64,000 bases of DNA from positions 17,582 through 81,581 of the forward strand of contig NZ_LYVO01000027.1 of the NCBI RefSeq assembly GCF_001984055.1, read 5' to 3'. Numbering within the stretch: the stretch's first letter is position 1; every line of letters starts with the position of its first letter. The position numbers and the translations under genes were made by a program. This DNA comes from Variovorax sp. KK3. Its GTDB lineage: Bacteria; Pseudomonadota; Gammaproteobacteria; Burkholderiales; Burkholderiaceae_C. Under the pieces are notes generated by a model. That model saw only the letters and a program-made list of their open reading frames with translations, ran no database searches and was not told the DNA's origin. Below are positions 24,433-35,809 of the stretch, piece by piece.

Positions 24433-27400
24433 CTACTTCACGGACTGCTTGTTGGACGGCGGCTCGCTCATGAGGTTGAAGCCGTTCTCTGACGATTCTC
24501 CGAACAAGAATTGCCTGGCCAGGATGCGTCGTTGGTTGTCGAGTTCAGACGTGTACTCGCCATCGAATTGAGGCGGAAGCGGGTCGGTTGCGCTACCCAC
24601 ACGTTTCCGGACTTCGCGTACCAGTTCTTCGATATGAATCTCGATCTCTTCGGACTCGTCGTTCGACGCATCGCGATCCGGCTGAAAGTGGATCAACCCA
24701 CTATCGTCGCTGTCCGATTCAACCGTCGACTTGAAACGCGACGCCTTGGACGCCGGCTTCGACGGCGTGTTCAAGTCGCCCATCTCGATGTCTTCGTCGT
24801 CGCTGCGCTCCGGCTCAGTGTCGCTGTCGATCTCGCCCGAAGCCGGGGCATCCATCCGCTGCAACTTCTCCGCCGTCTTCTTGAAATACCCGAACCAGTG
24901 ATCGGGCGAGATCTTCGCGACAAGCATCTGCGAGATGACGTCTTTCAGCAGAGGCAGGACGGATTGGAGCTTGACCGCCCCCTCCCCGACCAGATGATCG
25001 ACCCGCTCGGTGGCCAACGTCGTGAAATCGTCGAGCGTGGGTTGCAGCCTGAAGTGCCCCATTCCCGTGTTGGGCACGTCGGTGACGCCCATCTGGGCGT
25101 TGCGCGACATCTGGGCGTTCTTTTCCTGCACGTTCTTGTGATACGCGAAGGCCAGGCCCAGGTTGAAGAGGGACGTCAGCACGCCCATGCTGGACATCGC
25201 CAAGGACGCGATGTGGACTTGCTGCCCCGTGGGAAACATGGAGATCGCGCCCATGATCAGGCTGTTCAATGCCTTCACGACTTGCGGACTGAAGGACCCT
25301 GCGGCGCCGAAGTAGGCGTAATGCTGTCCGAACTTCTGCGCAAATTCGGGCTTGCTGGTCATCTCGCTGCGCCACTCGCGTGCGCCCTTCATCAGCGCAA
25401 GGCGATCGTCGGCTTTGGCCCACGCTTCGTTGTTCGAAACGTTCTCGCCATGGAAGCGCCGACGCTCGACCTCTGCGTAGCGTAAAGACCCCAGGAATGT
25501 CTTGAGAGCCTCTTCTTTCACGACAGGGTGATCGCGCGATTCGAACAGGGCGTCGAGCTTTGGAACCTTGAGCTTCAGCTCGGCGACGATCTCCGACAAC
25601 TGGTCGATCCTGTTCAGCAACTGCGTGGATTTCGCCGCGCTGGCCCATTGCGACGCGAGTTGATCGAAGAGCTGCCGCCGTTGATCGGAGGTCTTGCACT
25701 CCCGAAACGCATCCAGCAATTCTTCGGTCGTCAGCGCCAATGGCAGACCGTCCCGCGGATGCCCTGCAACCTGGATGGGGACACTCCACATTTGCCAACT
25801 GGCGTCGAAGTTGCCGGGCGGCAGGATGTGCGAGAGCAGCGCCGCCAGATGCACGCCAAGGTCGAACTCCAGAATCGACGTGATGCTTTCGACGCGCGCC
25901 TTGCCCGCGCCTTTCGTCAGCTGATTGAGCTTTTCCGGGACGATCGGGTTGTCGCTCGCCTCCGGCTGGCCGGGCTTGGCGCGAAGGTCGCCGCGGGGGC
26001 TGAGCGCCAGAATTTCGAGCAGCGCCGCGAGCCGCGTACGCTGGTCCTGCCCGGCCAGCACGGGCTGAGTGAATGAATAGGTGATCGCCTGCGCCGTCAG
26101 CACGGCTGCTGATCCGATGCCCAGCCAGGCCGGGTTGAAGCCCAGCCACTCGTCGACCGTTGGCGATAGTCCGTGCACATCGCCCGGCGCGTGCGTCATG
26201 TTTAACTGGCCCGGTGCAGAACCGCCCGTCATCAGGTGCAACGCCGGCGACACCAGCCCCAGCAGGGATGCCACCGTGTTGAACACCGCGCGCAGTGCCC
26301 GCCCCTTGGATTGGCTTTCGTGAATGTTGAGCGCTTCGTAAAGTTGAAGCGTCTGGAGTACGAACCGGTGGCTCTTGATTTCGGTTTCGACGAGCGCCTT
26401 CATACGGCTCGTGTGAAGCTCTGCGTGATCGGGCTGAAGAAAGCGGCCGAACTGTTCGGCGTCCACTTTTCGGCAAAAGTCGTCCAGGAAAGCTTGCCTG
26501 TCTCGCAGGCTGACCAGGTCGAGCAGTGCTTCACCGGCGCCGATCCGCTTGCCCGAGGCCCAGGCGAGCTTTGCAATTTTTGCATCGAGCTTTGAAATCG
26601 CCGTCATGATTTCCGGGACATTGTCAGCATCGACGTCTGTATCGCCATATACGATCAGGTGCATCCTCGCCTGTTGCACCCGGGCTTCCAGGCTCGCGCG
26701 CTCTCCGGTCGCCGCTTTGAATTCACGCAAGCTTTCCTTGTCGAGGCCTCGGTTGACCAGTTCGGCCTCGCGATTCCTGATCTTCAGCTTGATGTCGGCC
26801 AATTCATTGAAAAGCCCGATGACCGCTTCGTTTTCGTTGGCGTCGAGTCTTTCTTTGATGCCCTCCAACAAAAAAATTTCTTGTTTGACGTTCTCGGCAA
26901 GCCGCAGTGCCACATTTTCGTTTTTTTCATTGACTCCGAAACGTGGGTTGATGTTGGGCATCACAGCGGGCCCTCGAAGCTGGAAGCGCGCCACAGCTTC
27001 AGAGTGCATCTTCGTCTGCCAAAAGGTGGACCCGAAACAGCTGAGAAACTGAAACGGAAACGCGCTCAGCAGCGCGGTGCCTACGTGTTGCGCCTTGCCG
27101 GTCAGCGACAGAATGCTGATCAGAAACGTGACCCCGGAGGCTATGCCGGTAGCAAAGCCGTTGGAATTGACGGCGGGTGGCGCGTAGCAGCGACCGGCTT
27201 CGTCGGTGCCGAGGACGGTTTCCGGGGTCCAGGTGTTGTTTTTCCAGACTTCGATCAGTTCGGCAGTTAGAACGCCGAGGTGATTGCGGATAGCTGCGTC
27301 ACCCGGGTTGTTCGCTTTGAAATATTGGTCGCGACACGCCATGTATTCGCGGACTTTTGCTCTGTACTCTTCCTGCGTTTGATACTTGATTTCGAGATGA

Positions 27401-27795
27401 GTGGCCTCGTCGCTCAGAAATTTGTTGAGCATATTGACTGTATCGGGCGACGCGTCGACGTCGTTGAACCATGCTGGGACTGTTCTTTTTTTTACGACCT
27501 CATCCGCACGTGACAGCAGCGCAGCTTTTTTTGCTGTTTCCAGTTGGCTGATCAACTCGTTCGTTCGCGGCGAAAGGTCACCGACGCTCACATATTCTCT
27601 TGGCGAAAAATCCGAAAGCTCGAAGGCTTTATCGGAAAGGTTTCGCCTGCGTGGCATCTCGGGCGAATCACTTTTCGAGATTTTTCTGATCGTCGGGTTT
27701 TTTATACTCTGTGTTGGTTTCGCATTAAATGGGCTGCGCGCTTCCCCTAAGGGCCAGTACGCCCTGCTCTGGATGACGATGGAATTCAAATGCAT
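24433..27795 (-). CDS. Large protein with three hydrophobic hairpins, candidate type III effector
   Basis: An 1120-residue protein I do not recognise. There is no Sec signal peptide; the first 100 residues are polar. Three paired hydrophobic segments lie at about 214-258 (GIASGVTFLISILSL, ALLSAFPFQFLSCF), 500-580 (NTVASLLGLVSPALHLM, GIGSAAVLTAQAITYSF) and 837-884 (LNSLIMGAISMFPTG, SMGVLTSLFNLGLAFAYH). Charged helical regions separate them, and the C-terminus is acidic (DSDTEPERSDDEDIEMGD). The gene begins 18 bases after the second CesT-like chaperone, with AAGGGA before its ATG. Base composition is clearly lower in G+C than in neighbours. A secreted, membrane-inserting effector fits best; a non-secreted membrane protein remains possible. 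Confidence 0.7.
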   Translation of the reverse strand: MHLNSIVIQSRAYWPLGEARSPFNAKPTQSIKNPTIRKISKSDSPEMPRRRNLSDKAFELSDFSPREYVSVGDLSPRTNELISQLETAKKAALLSRADEVVKKRTVPAWFNDVDASPDTVNMLNKFLSDEATHLEIKYQTQEEYRAKVREYMACRDQYFKANNPGDAAIRNHLGVLTAELIEVWKNNTWTPETVLGTDEAGRCYAPPAVNSNGFATGIASGVTFLISILSLTGKAQHVGTALLSAFPFQFLSCFGSTFWQTKMHSEAVARFQLRGPAVMPNINPRFGVNEKNENVALRLAENVKQEIFLLEGIKERLDANENEAVIGLFNELADIKLKIRNREAELVNRGLDKESLREFKAATGERASLEARVQQARMHLIVYGDTDVDADNVPEIMTAISKLDAKIAKLAWASGKRIGAGEALLDLVSLRDRQAFLDDFCRKVDAEQFGRFLQPDHAELHTSRMKALVETEIKSHRFVLQTLQLYEALNIHESQSKGRALRAVFNTVASLLGLVSPALHLMTGGSAPGQLNMTHAPGDVHGLSPTVDEWLGFNPAWLGIGSAAVLTAQAITYSFTQPVLAGQDQRTRLAALLEILALSPRGDLRAKPGQPEASDNPIVPEKLNQLTKGAGKARVESITSILEFDLGVHLAALLSHILPPGNFDASWQMWSVPIQVAGHPRDGLPLALTTEELLDAFRECKTSDQRRQLFDQLASQWASAAKSTQLLNRIDQLSEIVAELKLKVPKLDALFESRDHPVVKEEALKTFLGSLRYAEVERRRFHGENVSNNEAWAKADDRLALMKGAREWRSEMTSKPEFAQKFGQHYAYFGAAGSFSPQVVKALNSLIMGAISMFPTGQQVHIASLAMSSMGVLTSLFNLGLAFAYHKNVQEKNAQMSRNAQMGVTDVPNTGMGHFRLQPTLDDFTTLATERVDHLVGEGAVKLQSVLPLLKDVISQMLVAKISPDHWFGYFKKTAEKLQRMDAPASGEIDSDTEPERSDDEDIEMGDLNTPSKPASKASRFKSTVESDSDDSGLIHFQPDRDASNDESEEIEIHIEELVREVRKRVGSATDPLPPQFDGEYTSELDNQRRILARQFLFGESSENGFNLMSEPPSNKQSVK

Positions 27796-27813
27796 GATTC
27801 ATTCCCTTATTGC

Positions 27814-28290
27814 TCAGGTAAACGACAATCTTCGGTTCCCGGAAACAGCGACGTCATCCGAGCAAACGAAATCCCATTGCTCCAGTTTTTGGAGCTGCAA
27901 CGCCATCCAATGAGCGACTGCACCGGTATCCACACCTTCGACCGCAACCGGCCAAGCGAAAGTCATCGAGCCGCTGTCTTCATCGATCGAATAGCGCCCA
28001 GGCCATTCCGCGTCGTTCATGACAAGAAGCATGGCGTGGATGACAGGCTCGGCATTTCGCGGAATACCGCCGATCACCACTTCGATGAAGGCCAGCCCTT
28101 CGAGTCCGGCGCGGTCGTCGTGAATCATGCGAACAGTCCGCGACCCGACAAGCAGGTCGACCTGAACCGACGGTGCATGCACGTCCCTTGACAGGGTGAC
28201 GGCGGGCGGAAGCGGATGGCCTGCCTCGATGGCCAATGCACGAACGAATTCAAGAAAGCGGGCCCGGGCGCCGGTGTCCCTGCCGATCAT
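27814..28290 (-). CDS. CesT-like type III secretion chaperone (second of pair)
   Basis: A 158-residue protein with the alpha-beta layout of CesT/Tir-type chaperones: an N-terminal helix RARFLEFVRALAIEAG, a strand-rich middle (RTVRMIHDDRAGLEGLAFIE and VVIGGIPRNAEPVIHAML) and a C-terminal amphipathic helix GAVAHWMALQLQKLEQW. The ATG at 28290 overlaps the preceding gene's stop by 4 bases, and the effector candidate follows 18 bases later. Such chaperones bind the N-terminal region of one effector. The assignment is by pattern and gene order, not by a catalytic motif. Confidence 0.68.
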   Translation of the reverse strand: MIGRDTGARARFLEFVRALAIEAGHPLPPAVTLSRDVHAPSVQVDLLVGSRTVRMIHDDRAGLEGLAFIEVVIGGIPRNAEPVIHAMLLVMNDAEWPGRYSIDEDSGSMTFAWPVAVEGVDTGAVAHWMALQLQKLEQWDFVCSDDVAVSGNRRLSFT

Positions 28291-28727
28291 GAAAAGCGCC
28301 GGAACGCGCTCTCGTCGCGCCACTCGCGCAGCGCGCCGGCCAACTCGTGAAGCGCCGGCAACAGCGCCTGTGCATCGAGGCTCTGCGCCGGGTACTTCGT
28401 TCTGTAGTGGAGTTCGCGCGTTTCCAGCCGGATCGCGAACATGCCTCCGTTCAAACGAGATGCGCGGTGCGTCGACATCAATGCGGCGCACATGAGCGTT
28501 TCCAACTGGTCGGTTTGCTGCGGCAGTGGGCAGACCACTGCGCGGATCTCGACCAGGTCGGACACCTCGGGGTCGTGCGTGATGTCGAATCTCAAGTCGT
28601 CGATGTCGAATCCGAACTGGAGTTCGTCCGACTCTCCGGCATCGCAAGGCTCGGGCGGAAAGCCCTCGTGGTCGTAGACGTCCTGTATGAACCGGACGAA
28701 CTTCTGTCTCATGTCTCCAGGGTGCAT
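28287..28727 (-). CDS. CesT-like type III secretion chaperone (first of pair)
   Basis: A 146-residue acidic protein. It begins with the helix MRQKFVRFIQDVYDHEGF, followed by strands QFGFDIDDLRFDITHD and VEIRAVVCPLPQ, the helix QLETLMCAALMSTHRAS, a strand FAIRLETRELHYRTKY and a final helix LHELAGALREW. This is the standard CesT/SicP chaperone pattern. It heads the three-gene operon, with about 130 bases to the divergent kinase region. Size and low pI agree with class I secretion chaperones. It could instead serve a non-secreted partner. Confidence 0.72.
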   Translation of the reverse strand: MHPGDMRQKFVRFIQDVYDHEGFPPEPCDAGESDELQFGFDIDDLRFDITHDPEVSDLVEIRAVVCPLPQQTDQLETLMCAALMSTHRASRLNGGMFAIRLETRELHYRTKYPAQSLDAQALLPALHELAGALREWRDESAFRRFS

Positions 28728-28778
28728 GCGCGTTCTCTTTGTGTTTGGCCAATGCAGCAGTGCAGTCTTGGCGCCGGA

Positions 28779-28806
28779 TGAGTAACGCCTCCATCGCGGC
28801 GGTTCC
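28779..28806 (-). promoter_or_regulatory. Possible hrp-box-like promoter
   Basis: On the minus strand GGAACC (28806-28801) is separated by 15 bases from TTACTCA (28785-28779). The HrpL consensus is GGAACC-N15/16-CCACnnA. The first half is perfect and three of the five fixed bases in the second match. It lies about 52 bases before the first chaperone gene. It could be a chance match, as no hrpL is in view. Confidence 0.3.
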
Positions 28807-28925
28807 GGGTCTCAAGGTTTCCCCCAATAGGGGCTGCGATTTCGAAACCGCACCCCTTGCGCCTCCTGTTCACAGGCCACAATCCCACGCGGGCTGAAAA
28901 TCGACGCCCCCTGCTGGAGGCGTGC

Positions 28926-31835
<2,910 letters not shown>

Positions 31836-31916
31836 TCATCGGCGGCAAGGGGAGGAACATAGCGGCCGGCACGCAGATCCCGCGCGCCGGTGGCGTCGCA
31901 TCGACGAGGTGATCAC

Positions 31917-32927
31917 ATGACTTTGAACGCCCCTGGGGGCTTGCTGTCGCGGCGCGCCGCGATCACCACGCTGACCATGCTGGCTGCTGCGTCGCGCGCG
32001 CAGCAGAGGCCGCAAAAGTCCAACGCGCGGCTGGCATTTCTGGGTGGCGCGATCTCCGAACCTGCCACGGTTCAAGCCCAGGTCGGCTCCATGCGCCAAG
32101 GGCTGCGCGATCTGGGCTGGGTCGAAGGGCGCAACTTGGGCATCGATGCGCGTTGGGCGGAAGCCAGGTACGAGCGCCTGCCAGGGCTGCTCGACGAACT
32201 CCTTCGGCTTGATCCCGACGTTCTGGTCACCTCCGGGCCCCGGCCGGCGATGGTTGCCAAAGACAAGGTGAAAAGCCTGCCAGTGGTGGTCGTGAACATC
32301 GACGACCCCGTACAGATGGGCCTCATCACGAGCCACACGCGCCCGGGCGGCAACATGACCGGCGTCACGGCGGCGTTCCGCGGCATTTTTCCGAAGCGAC
32401 TGCAACTGCTCAAGGACGTGGTGCCGGCCGCGCGCCGCTTCGCCATCTTGTTCAACCCGGACACACTGCCGCGCCAGAATCTCGTGCAAGACGTGCCGAG
32501 CTGGGAGCAAAGCCTCGGCATCACTTTTCAATTGCTGGAAATGCGCGGTCCCGAAGATGTCGAGCCTGCGTTCGCCGCGATGGCACGCGAGGGCGCGGAT
32601 GCGATCGTCCTCGTCGCCGATGCGATGGTCTGGACGCAGCGTGCCAGGATCACGGCCATGTGCCTCGAGCAACGCCTTCCTTCGGCCTGGGGTGGGGGCG
32701 GCTATCTCGACGCGGGCGGCCTGCTGTCTTACCAGGGCGATTTTCCGGCCCTCTACCGCCGCGCCGCGGTGTTGGTCGACAAGATCCTCAGGGGCACACC
32801 GCCCGGCGAAATTCCCTTCGAGCAAGGCACCAAGCTCGAACTGGTGGTCAACCTCAAGGGCGCCCGCGCGCTGGGCATCACCATTCCGCAAAGCGTGCTG
32901 GTGAGCGCCGACGAGGTCATCGAATGA
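31917..32927 (+). CDS. TrpX-like ABC-type substrate-binding protein
   Basis: A 336-residue periplasmic-type binding protein. It has a twin-arginine-like N-terminus (LLSRRAAITTLTMLAAASRA) then ARLAFLGGAISEP, GLRDLGWVEGRNLGIDARWA and PGGNMTGVTAAFRGIFPKRL, typical of the TrpX/DUF534-like family. No permease or ATPase gene is nearby. It lies between the kinase and the response regulators and overlaps the next gene by 4 bases, so it may sense a ligand for the kinase Cache domain rather than feed a transporter (inference). Confidence 0.88.
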   Translation: MTLNAPGGLLSRRAAITTLTMLAAASRAQQRPQKSNARLAFLGGAISEPATVQAQVGSMRQGLRDLGWVEGRNLGIDARWAEARYERLPGLLDELLRLDPDVLVTSGPRPAMVAKDKVKSLPVVVVNIDDPVQMGLITSHTRPGGNMTGVTAAFRGIFPKRLQLLKDVVPAARRFAILFNPDTLPRQNLVQDVPSWEQSLGITFQLLEMRGPEDVEPAFAAMAREGADAIVLVADAMVWTQRARITAMCLEQRLPSAWGGGGYLDAGGLLSYQGDFPALYRRAAVLVDKILRGTPPGEIPFEQGTKLELVVNLKGARALGITIPQSVLVSADEVIE

Positions 32928-33334
32928 GCAGCATCCTGATCGTCGAGGACAACGAAAAGAACATGAAGCTCGTGCGCGACATCCTGCAGCACGACGGCCA
33001 CGCCACGCTCGAAGCCACGACCGGCAGCGAAGGCCTGCGGCTCGCGGCCGAGGCGCGGCCCGACCTGGTGCTGCTCGACATCCAGTTGCCCGACCTCGAC
33101 GGCATCGCCGTGCTGCGCGGCATCCGCGGCAATCCGGCGCTCGACGCGATGCCGGTGGTGGCCGTGTCGGCCTCGGTGATGCCCGACGAGCGGCAGAAGG
33201 TGGTGGACTCGGGCTTCGATGCGCTCGTCAGCAAGCCGATCCAGCTCAAGCAATTTCGCGAGACCGTCCGGCGCTTCCTGAGCGAAGGCCGCGGCCGCAC
33301 CCACCGCACGAACCCGCCACCGCCCGACCGATGA
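32924..33334 (+). CDS. Single-domain response regulator (CheY-like)
   Basis: A 136-residue receiver with acidic pocket E8-D9, phospho-acceptor D52 (LVLLDIQLPD), a conserved Ser/Thr in VVAVSAS and Lys in LVSKPIQ. There is no output domain; the tail is a basic, Pro-rich linker (GRTHRTNPPPPDR). It overlaps both neighbours by 4 bases. It probably shuttles phosphate between the kinase and the cyclase protein or acts by protein contact. Confidence 0.93.
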   Translation: MSSILIVEDNEKNMKLVRDILQHDGHATLEATTGSEGLRLAAEARPDLVLLDIQLPDLDGIAVLRGIRGNPALDAMPVVAVSASVMPDERQKVVDSGFDALVSKPIQLKQFRETVRRFLSEGRGRTHRTNPPPPDR

Positions 33335-34449
33335 CCGCCACCATCCTCGTCGTCGACGACACGCCGCTCAACCTCAAGCTTCTGTCCGACCTGCTGGCCG
33401 CGCGCGGCTACCGCACCGTGCCTGCCTCGTCCGGCGAAGAAGCGCTGCAGAAGCTCGCCACCGAAGCGCCCGACCTGGTGCTGCTCGACGTGATGATGCC
33501 GGGCATGAACGGCTACGAAGTGTGCGCCGCGATCCGTGCCGACCCGGCGCACGCGATGCTGCCGGTGGTGCTGGTCACCGCACTCGACCCCGCGAAGGAA
33601 CGCGCCAAGGGCCTCGAAGCCGGCGCCGACGACTTCCTGACCAAGCCGGTGGCGCAGGCCGAACTGCTGGCGCGGGTGAAGTCGCTGCTGCGCATCAAGC
33701 AGCTGTACGACGAAGTGCAGCGGCAGCGCAGCGAGCTGGCCGAATGGAACTGGACGCTCTCGCAGCGCGTGGACGACGGCGTGAAGCAGCTCGAGCGCGT
33801 GGGGCGGCTGCGGCGCTTCTTCTCGCCGCAACTGGCCGAGGCCATCGTCAACGGCGGCGCGGTCGATCCGCTGAAGAGCCATCGCTGCGAGATCACCGTC
33901 GTGTTCCTCGACCTGCGCGGCTTCACCGCCTTCACCGAGACCACCGACCCCGAGGAAGTGATGGCCGTGCTGGCCGACTACCACGCCGCGATGGGCCAGC
34001 GCATCCTCGAATTCGAAGGCACGCTGGAGCGCTTCACGGGCGACGGGATCATGGTGTTCTTCAACGACCCCGTGCCCATTCCGGACCCGGCGCCGCGTGC
34101 CGCACGCATGGCGCTGGCCATGCAGCGCGACGTGGCGCTGCTGGCCGAACGCTGGCGCCGGCGCGGCCATGCGCTCGAGCTGGGCATCGGCATCGCGCAG
34201 GGCTTCGCCACGCTGGGCGGCATCGGCTTTCCGGGGCGCATCGACTACGGCGCCATCGGCACCGTCACCAATCTCGCAGCCCGCTTGTGCGGCGAGGCCG
34301 GCGGCGGCGAGATCCTGGTGTCGCAGCGCGTGTGGGGCCTCATCGACGGCATCGCCGCAGCCGAGCCGGCCGGCGACCTGGTGCTCAAGGGCTTCGCGCG
34401 GCCGGTGGCGGCCTTCCGGCTGCGTGGCGCCGAAGGGTCGCCGCCGTAA
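33331..34449 (+). CDS. Response regulator fused to class III adenylate/guanylate cyclase
   Basis: A 372-residue protein. The receiver domain spans 1-120 with D53 (LVLLDVMMPGMNGYE), followed by a coiled coil at about 121-160 (YDEVQRQRSELAEWNWTL) and a class III cyclase catalytic domain from about 185. The two metal-binding aspartates are D194 (VFLDLRGFTAF) and D238 (TGDGIMVFFND). It would make cAMP or cGMP under control of the receiver. The last gene of the cassette; the output second messenger is not proven by sequence. Confidence 0.93.
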   Translation: MTATILVVDDTPLNLKLLSDLLAARGYRTVPASSGEEALQKLATEAPDLVLLDVMMPGMNGYEVCAAIRADPAHAMLPVVLVTALDPAKERAKGLEAGADDFLTKPVAQAELLARVKSLLRIKQLYDEVQRQRSELAEWNWTLSQRVDDGVKQLERVGRLRRFFSPQLAEAIVNGGAVDPLKSHRCEITVVFLDLRGFTAFTETTDPEEVMAVLADYHAAMGQRILEFEGTLERFTGDGIMVFFNDPVPIPDPAPRAARMALAMQRDVALLAERWRRRGHALELGIGIAQGFATLGGIGFPGRIDYGAIGTVTNLAARLCGEAGGGEILVSQRVWGLIDGIAAAEPAGDLVLKGFARPVAAFRLRGAEGSPP

Positions 34450-34532
34450 CCAGTCGAGGCAAAACGCACGGAAGTCACGCATTGTTCGACCGCATGGTCG
34501 AGAAACCGGTGCCGGAACATTAAAGTCGCCCG

Positions 34533-34757
34533 GTGTCCATGCTCGTCCTGCGCGATGTCGCCTCTCAACCGCTGCCCGCCATGATCTCCGGCGGCGGCAA
34601 CGTCGACGGCGTTCGCGTGCTGGTCGCCGCCGGCCTGGTGAAGGCGACGATCCCGCCGCCCAAGCGCACGCGTGACGGCTACGAGCAATTGCCCGCGATG
34701 GTGACCGAGATCACCAGCCTGGGCTGGATGATGATGAAGCGCTTCCCGCCGCGCTGA
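34533..34757 (+). CDS. Small hypothetical protein
   Basis: A 74-residue protein with no recognised domain. A Gly-rich GGGNVDGVRVLVAAGLVKATIPPPKR core and an EITSLGW motif recall short conserved proteins of Comamonadaceae, but I cannot name a family. It is convergent with the LysR gene at 34763 and 5 bases from it. No signal peptide or membrane segment is seen. The start may be 34533 or the ATG at 34539. Confidence 0.55.
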   Translation: MSMLVLRDVASQPLPAMISGGGNVDGVRVLVAAGLVKATIPPPKRTRDGYEQLPAMVTEITSLGWMMMKRFPPR

Positions 34758-34762
34758 TCCGC

Positions 34763-35686
34763 TCAGCCCCGTGCCGCACGCTGCGGCTTTTTCGACGGCC
34801 CGAAGGCCTCGCTCCATGCCTGATCGAAGGCGGTGCAGAAGGCCTGCTGCACCACCGACAGCGGCCGGTGCCGGTTGCGGATGATGCGGATCTCCAGCCG
34901 CTCCGCGCTCTTGAAGGGCCGCACCGCCAGACCGGCGAAGGTCGGCCCCGCCACCGCCGCCCGATCCACCACAGCCATCCCCGCGCCCGACTGCGCCAGC
35001 CAGCAGGCTGAACTCGCGGAGCGCGCCTCGATGTCGAGCGCCATGGAGGCCGCCGCCTTGCCGTAGGCACGGCGCAGGGTTTGGCCGTAGGGCGTGTTCT
35101 CGGGCGAGGTGACCACGCGCTGCCCGCGCAGATCGGCCGGCGCGATCGTGGCCTTGGCGGCCAGCGGATGGTCGTCGCGCATCACGCAGGCCAGGCCGCA
35201 GTGGTAGCGCTCGACCTCCGCCAGGTTGGGATGCTCGTTGGGCAGCAAGCCCACGGCCAGGTCGGCCGAGTGATCGAGCAGCGCATCGACCATGATCGGC
35301 GCGACCAGGATCTCCATTCGGCTCTTGAGCCGCGGGTACTGCGCATACAGCAAGGCCAATGCACGCGGCGCGAGGTGATTGGCCAGGCTGGCCGACACCG
35401 CCAGTCGCAGCATGCCGGTCTCGGGCCGGGCCAGCGCGCGCGAGACGTCGCGCACGCGCTCGACGCCGCGCCACAGGTGGTCGATTTCATCGTAGAGCTG
35501 GCGTGCCTCGGGCGTGGGCACGAGCCGGCCCTTGATGCGTTCGAACAGCGTGAGCCCGCTCTGTCGTGCAGCATGGGCCAGCAGCTTGCTCACCGCGGGC
35601 TGCGACACGTGCAGCAGCTCCGCGGCGCCGACCACGCCGCCGGTCAGCATGACGGCGCGGAAGACTTCCATGTGGCGCAGGTTCAT
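34763..35686 (-). CDS. LysR-family regulator (module A)
   Basis: A 307-residue LysR protein starting MNLRHMEVFRAVMLTGG, with recognition helix HVSQPAVSKLLAHA and an effector domain that includes VMRDDHPLAAKATIAPADL. It is divergent from a Bug protein and FAD oxidoreductase. A perfect palindrome lies in the spacer. It is closely similar in its N-terminus to the LysR at 48451-49350, which has the same neighbours. Confidence 0.94.
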   Translation of the reverse strand: MNLRHMEVFRAVMLTGGVVGAAELLHVSQPAVSKLLAHAARQSGLTLFERIKGRLVPTPEARQLYDEIDHLWRGVERVRDVSRALARPETGMLRLAVSASLANHLAPRALALLYAQYPRLKSRMEILVAPIMVDALLDHSADLAVGLLPNEHPNLAEVERYHCGLACVMRDDHPLAAKATIAPADLRGQRVVTSPENTPYGQTLRRAYGKAAASMALDIEARSASSACWLAQSGAGMAVVDRAAVAGPTFAGLAVRPFKSAERLEIRIIRNRHRPLSVVQQAFCTAFDQAWSEAFGPSKKPQRAARG

Positions 35687-35705
35687 CGCGGGCTCCGAAA
35701 GGACA

Positions 35706-35718
35706 TAACCGGAGGTTA
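35706..35718. promoter_or_regulatory. LysR-type palindrome, module A
   Basis: TAACC-GGA-GGTTA is a perfect inverted repeat of the LysR operator type in the 123-base spacer, 20 bases upstream of the LysR start. It lies on the regulator side, as autoregulatory LysR sites usually do. Confidence 0.5.
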
Positions 35719-35809
35719 AGGCCTGGCGATGTCTTTTCATTTGCGCGTGGGCGACGCACGCCCGACCATCCCTCGACTCCCTTCGAGGGACAAAGATGGA
35801 GACATTCGA

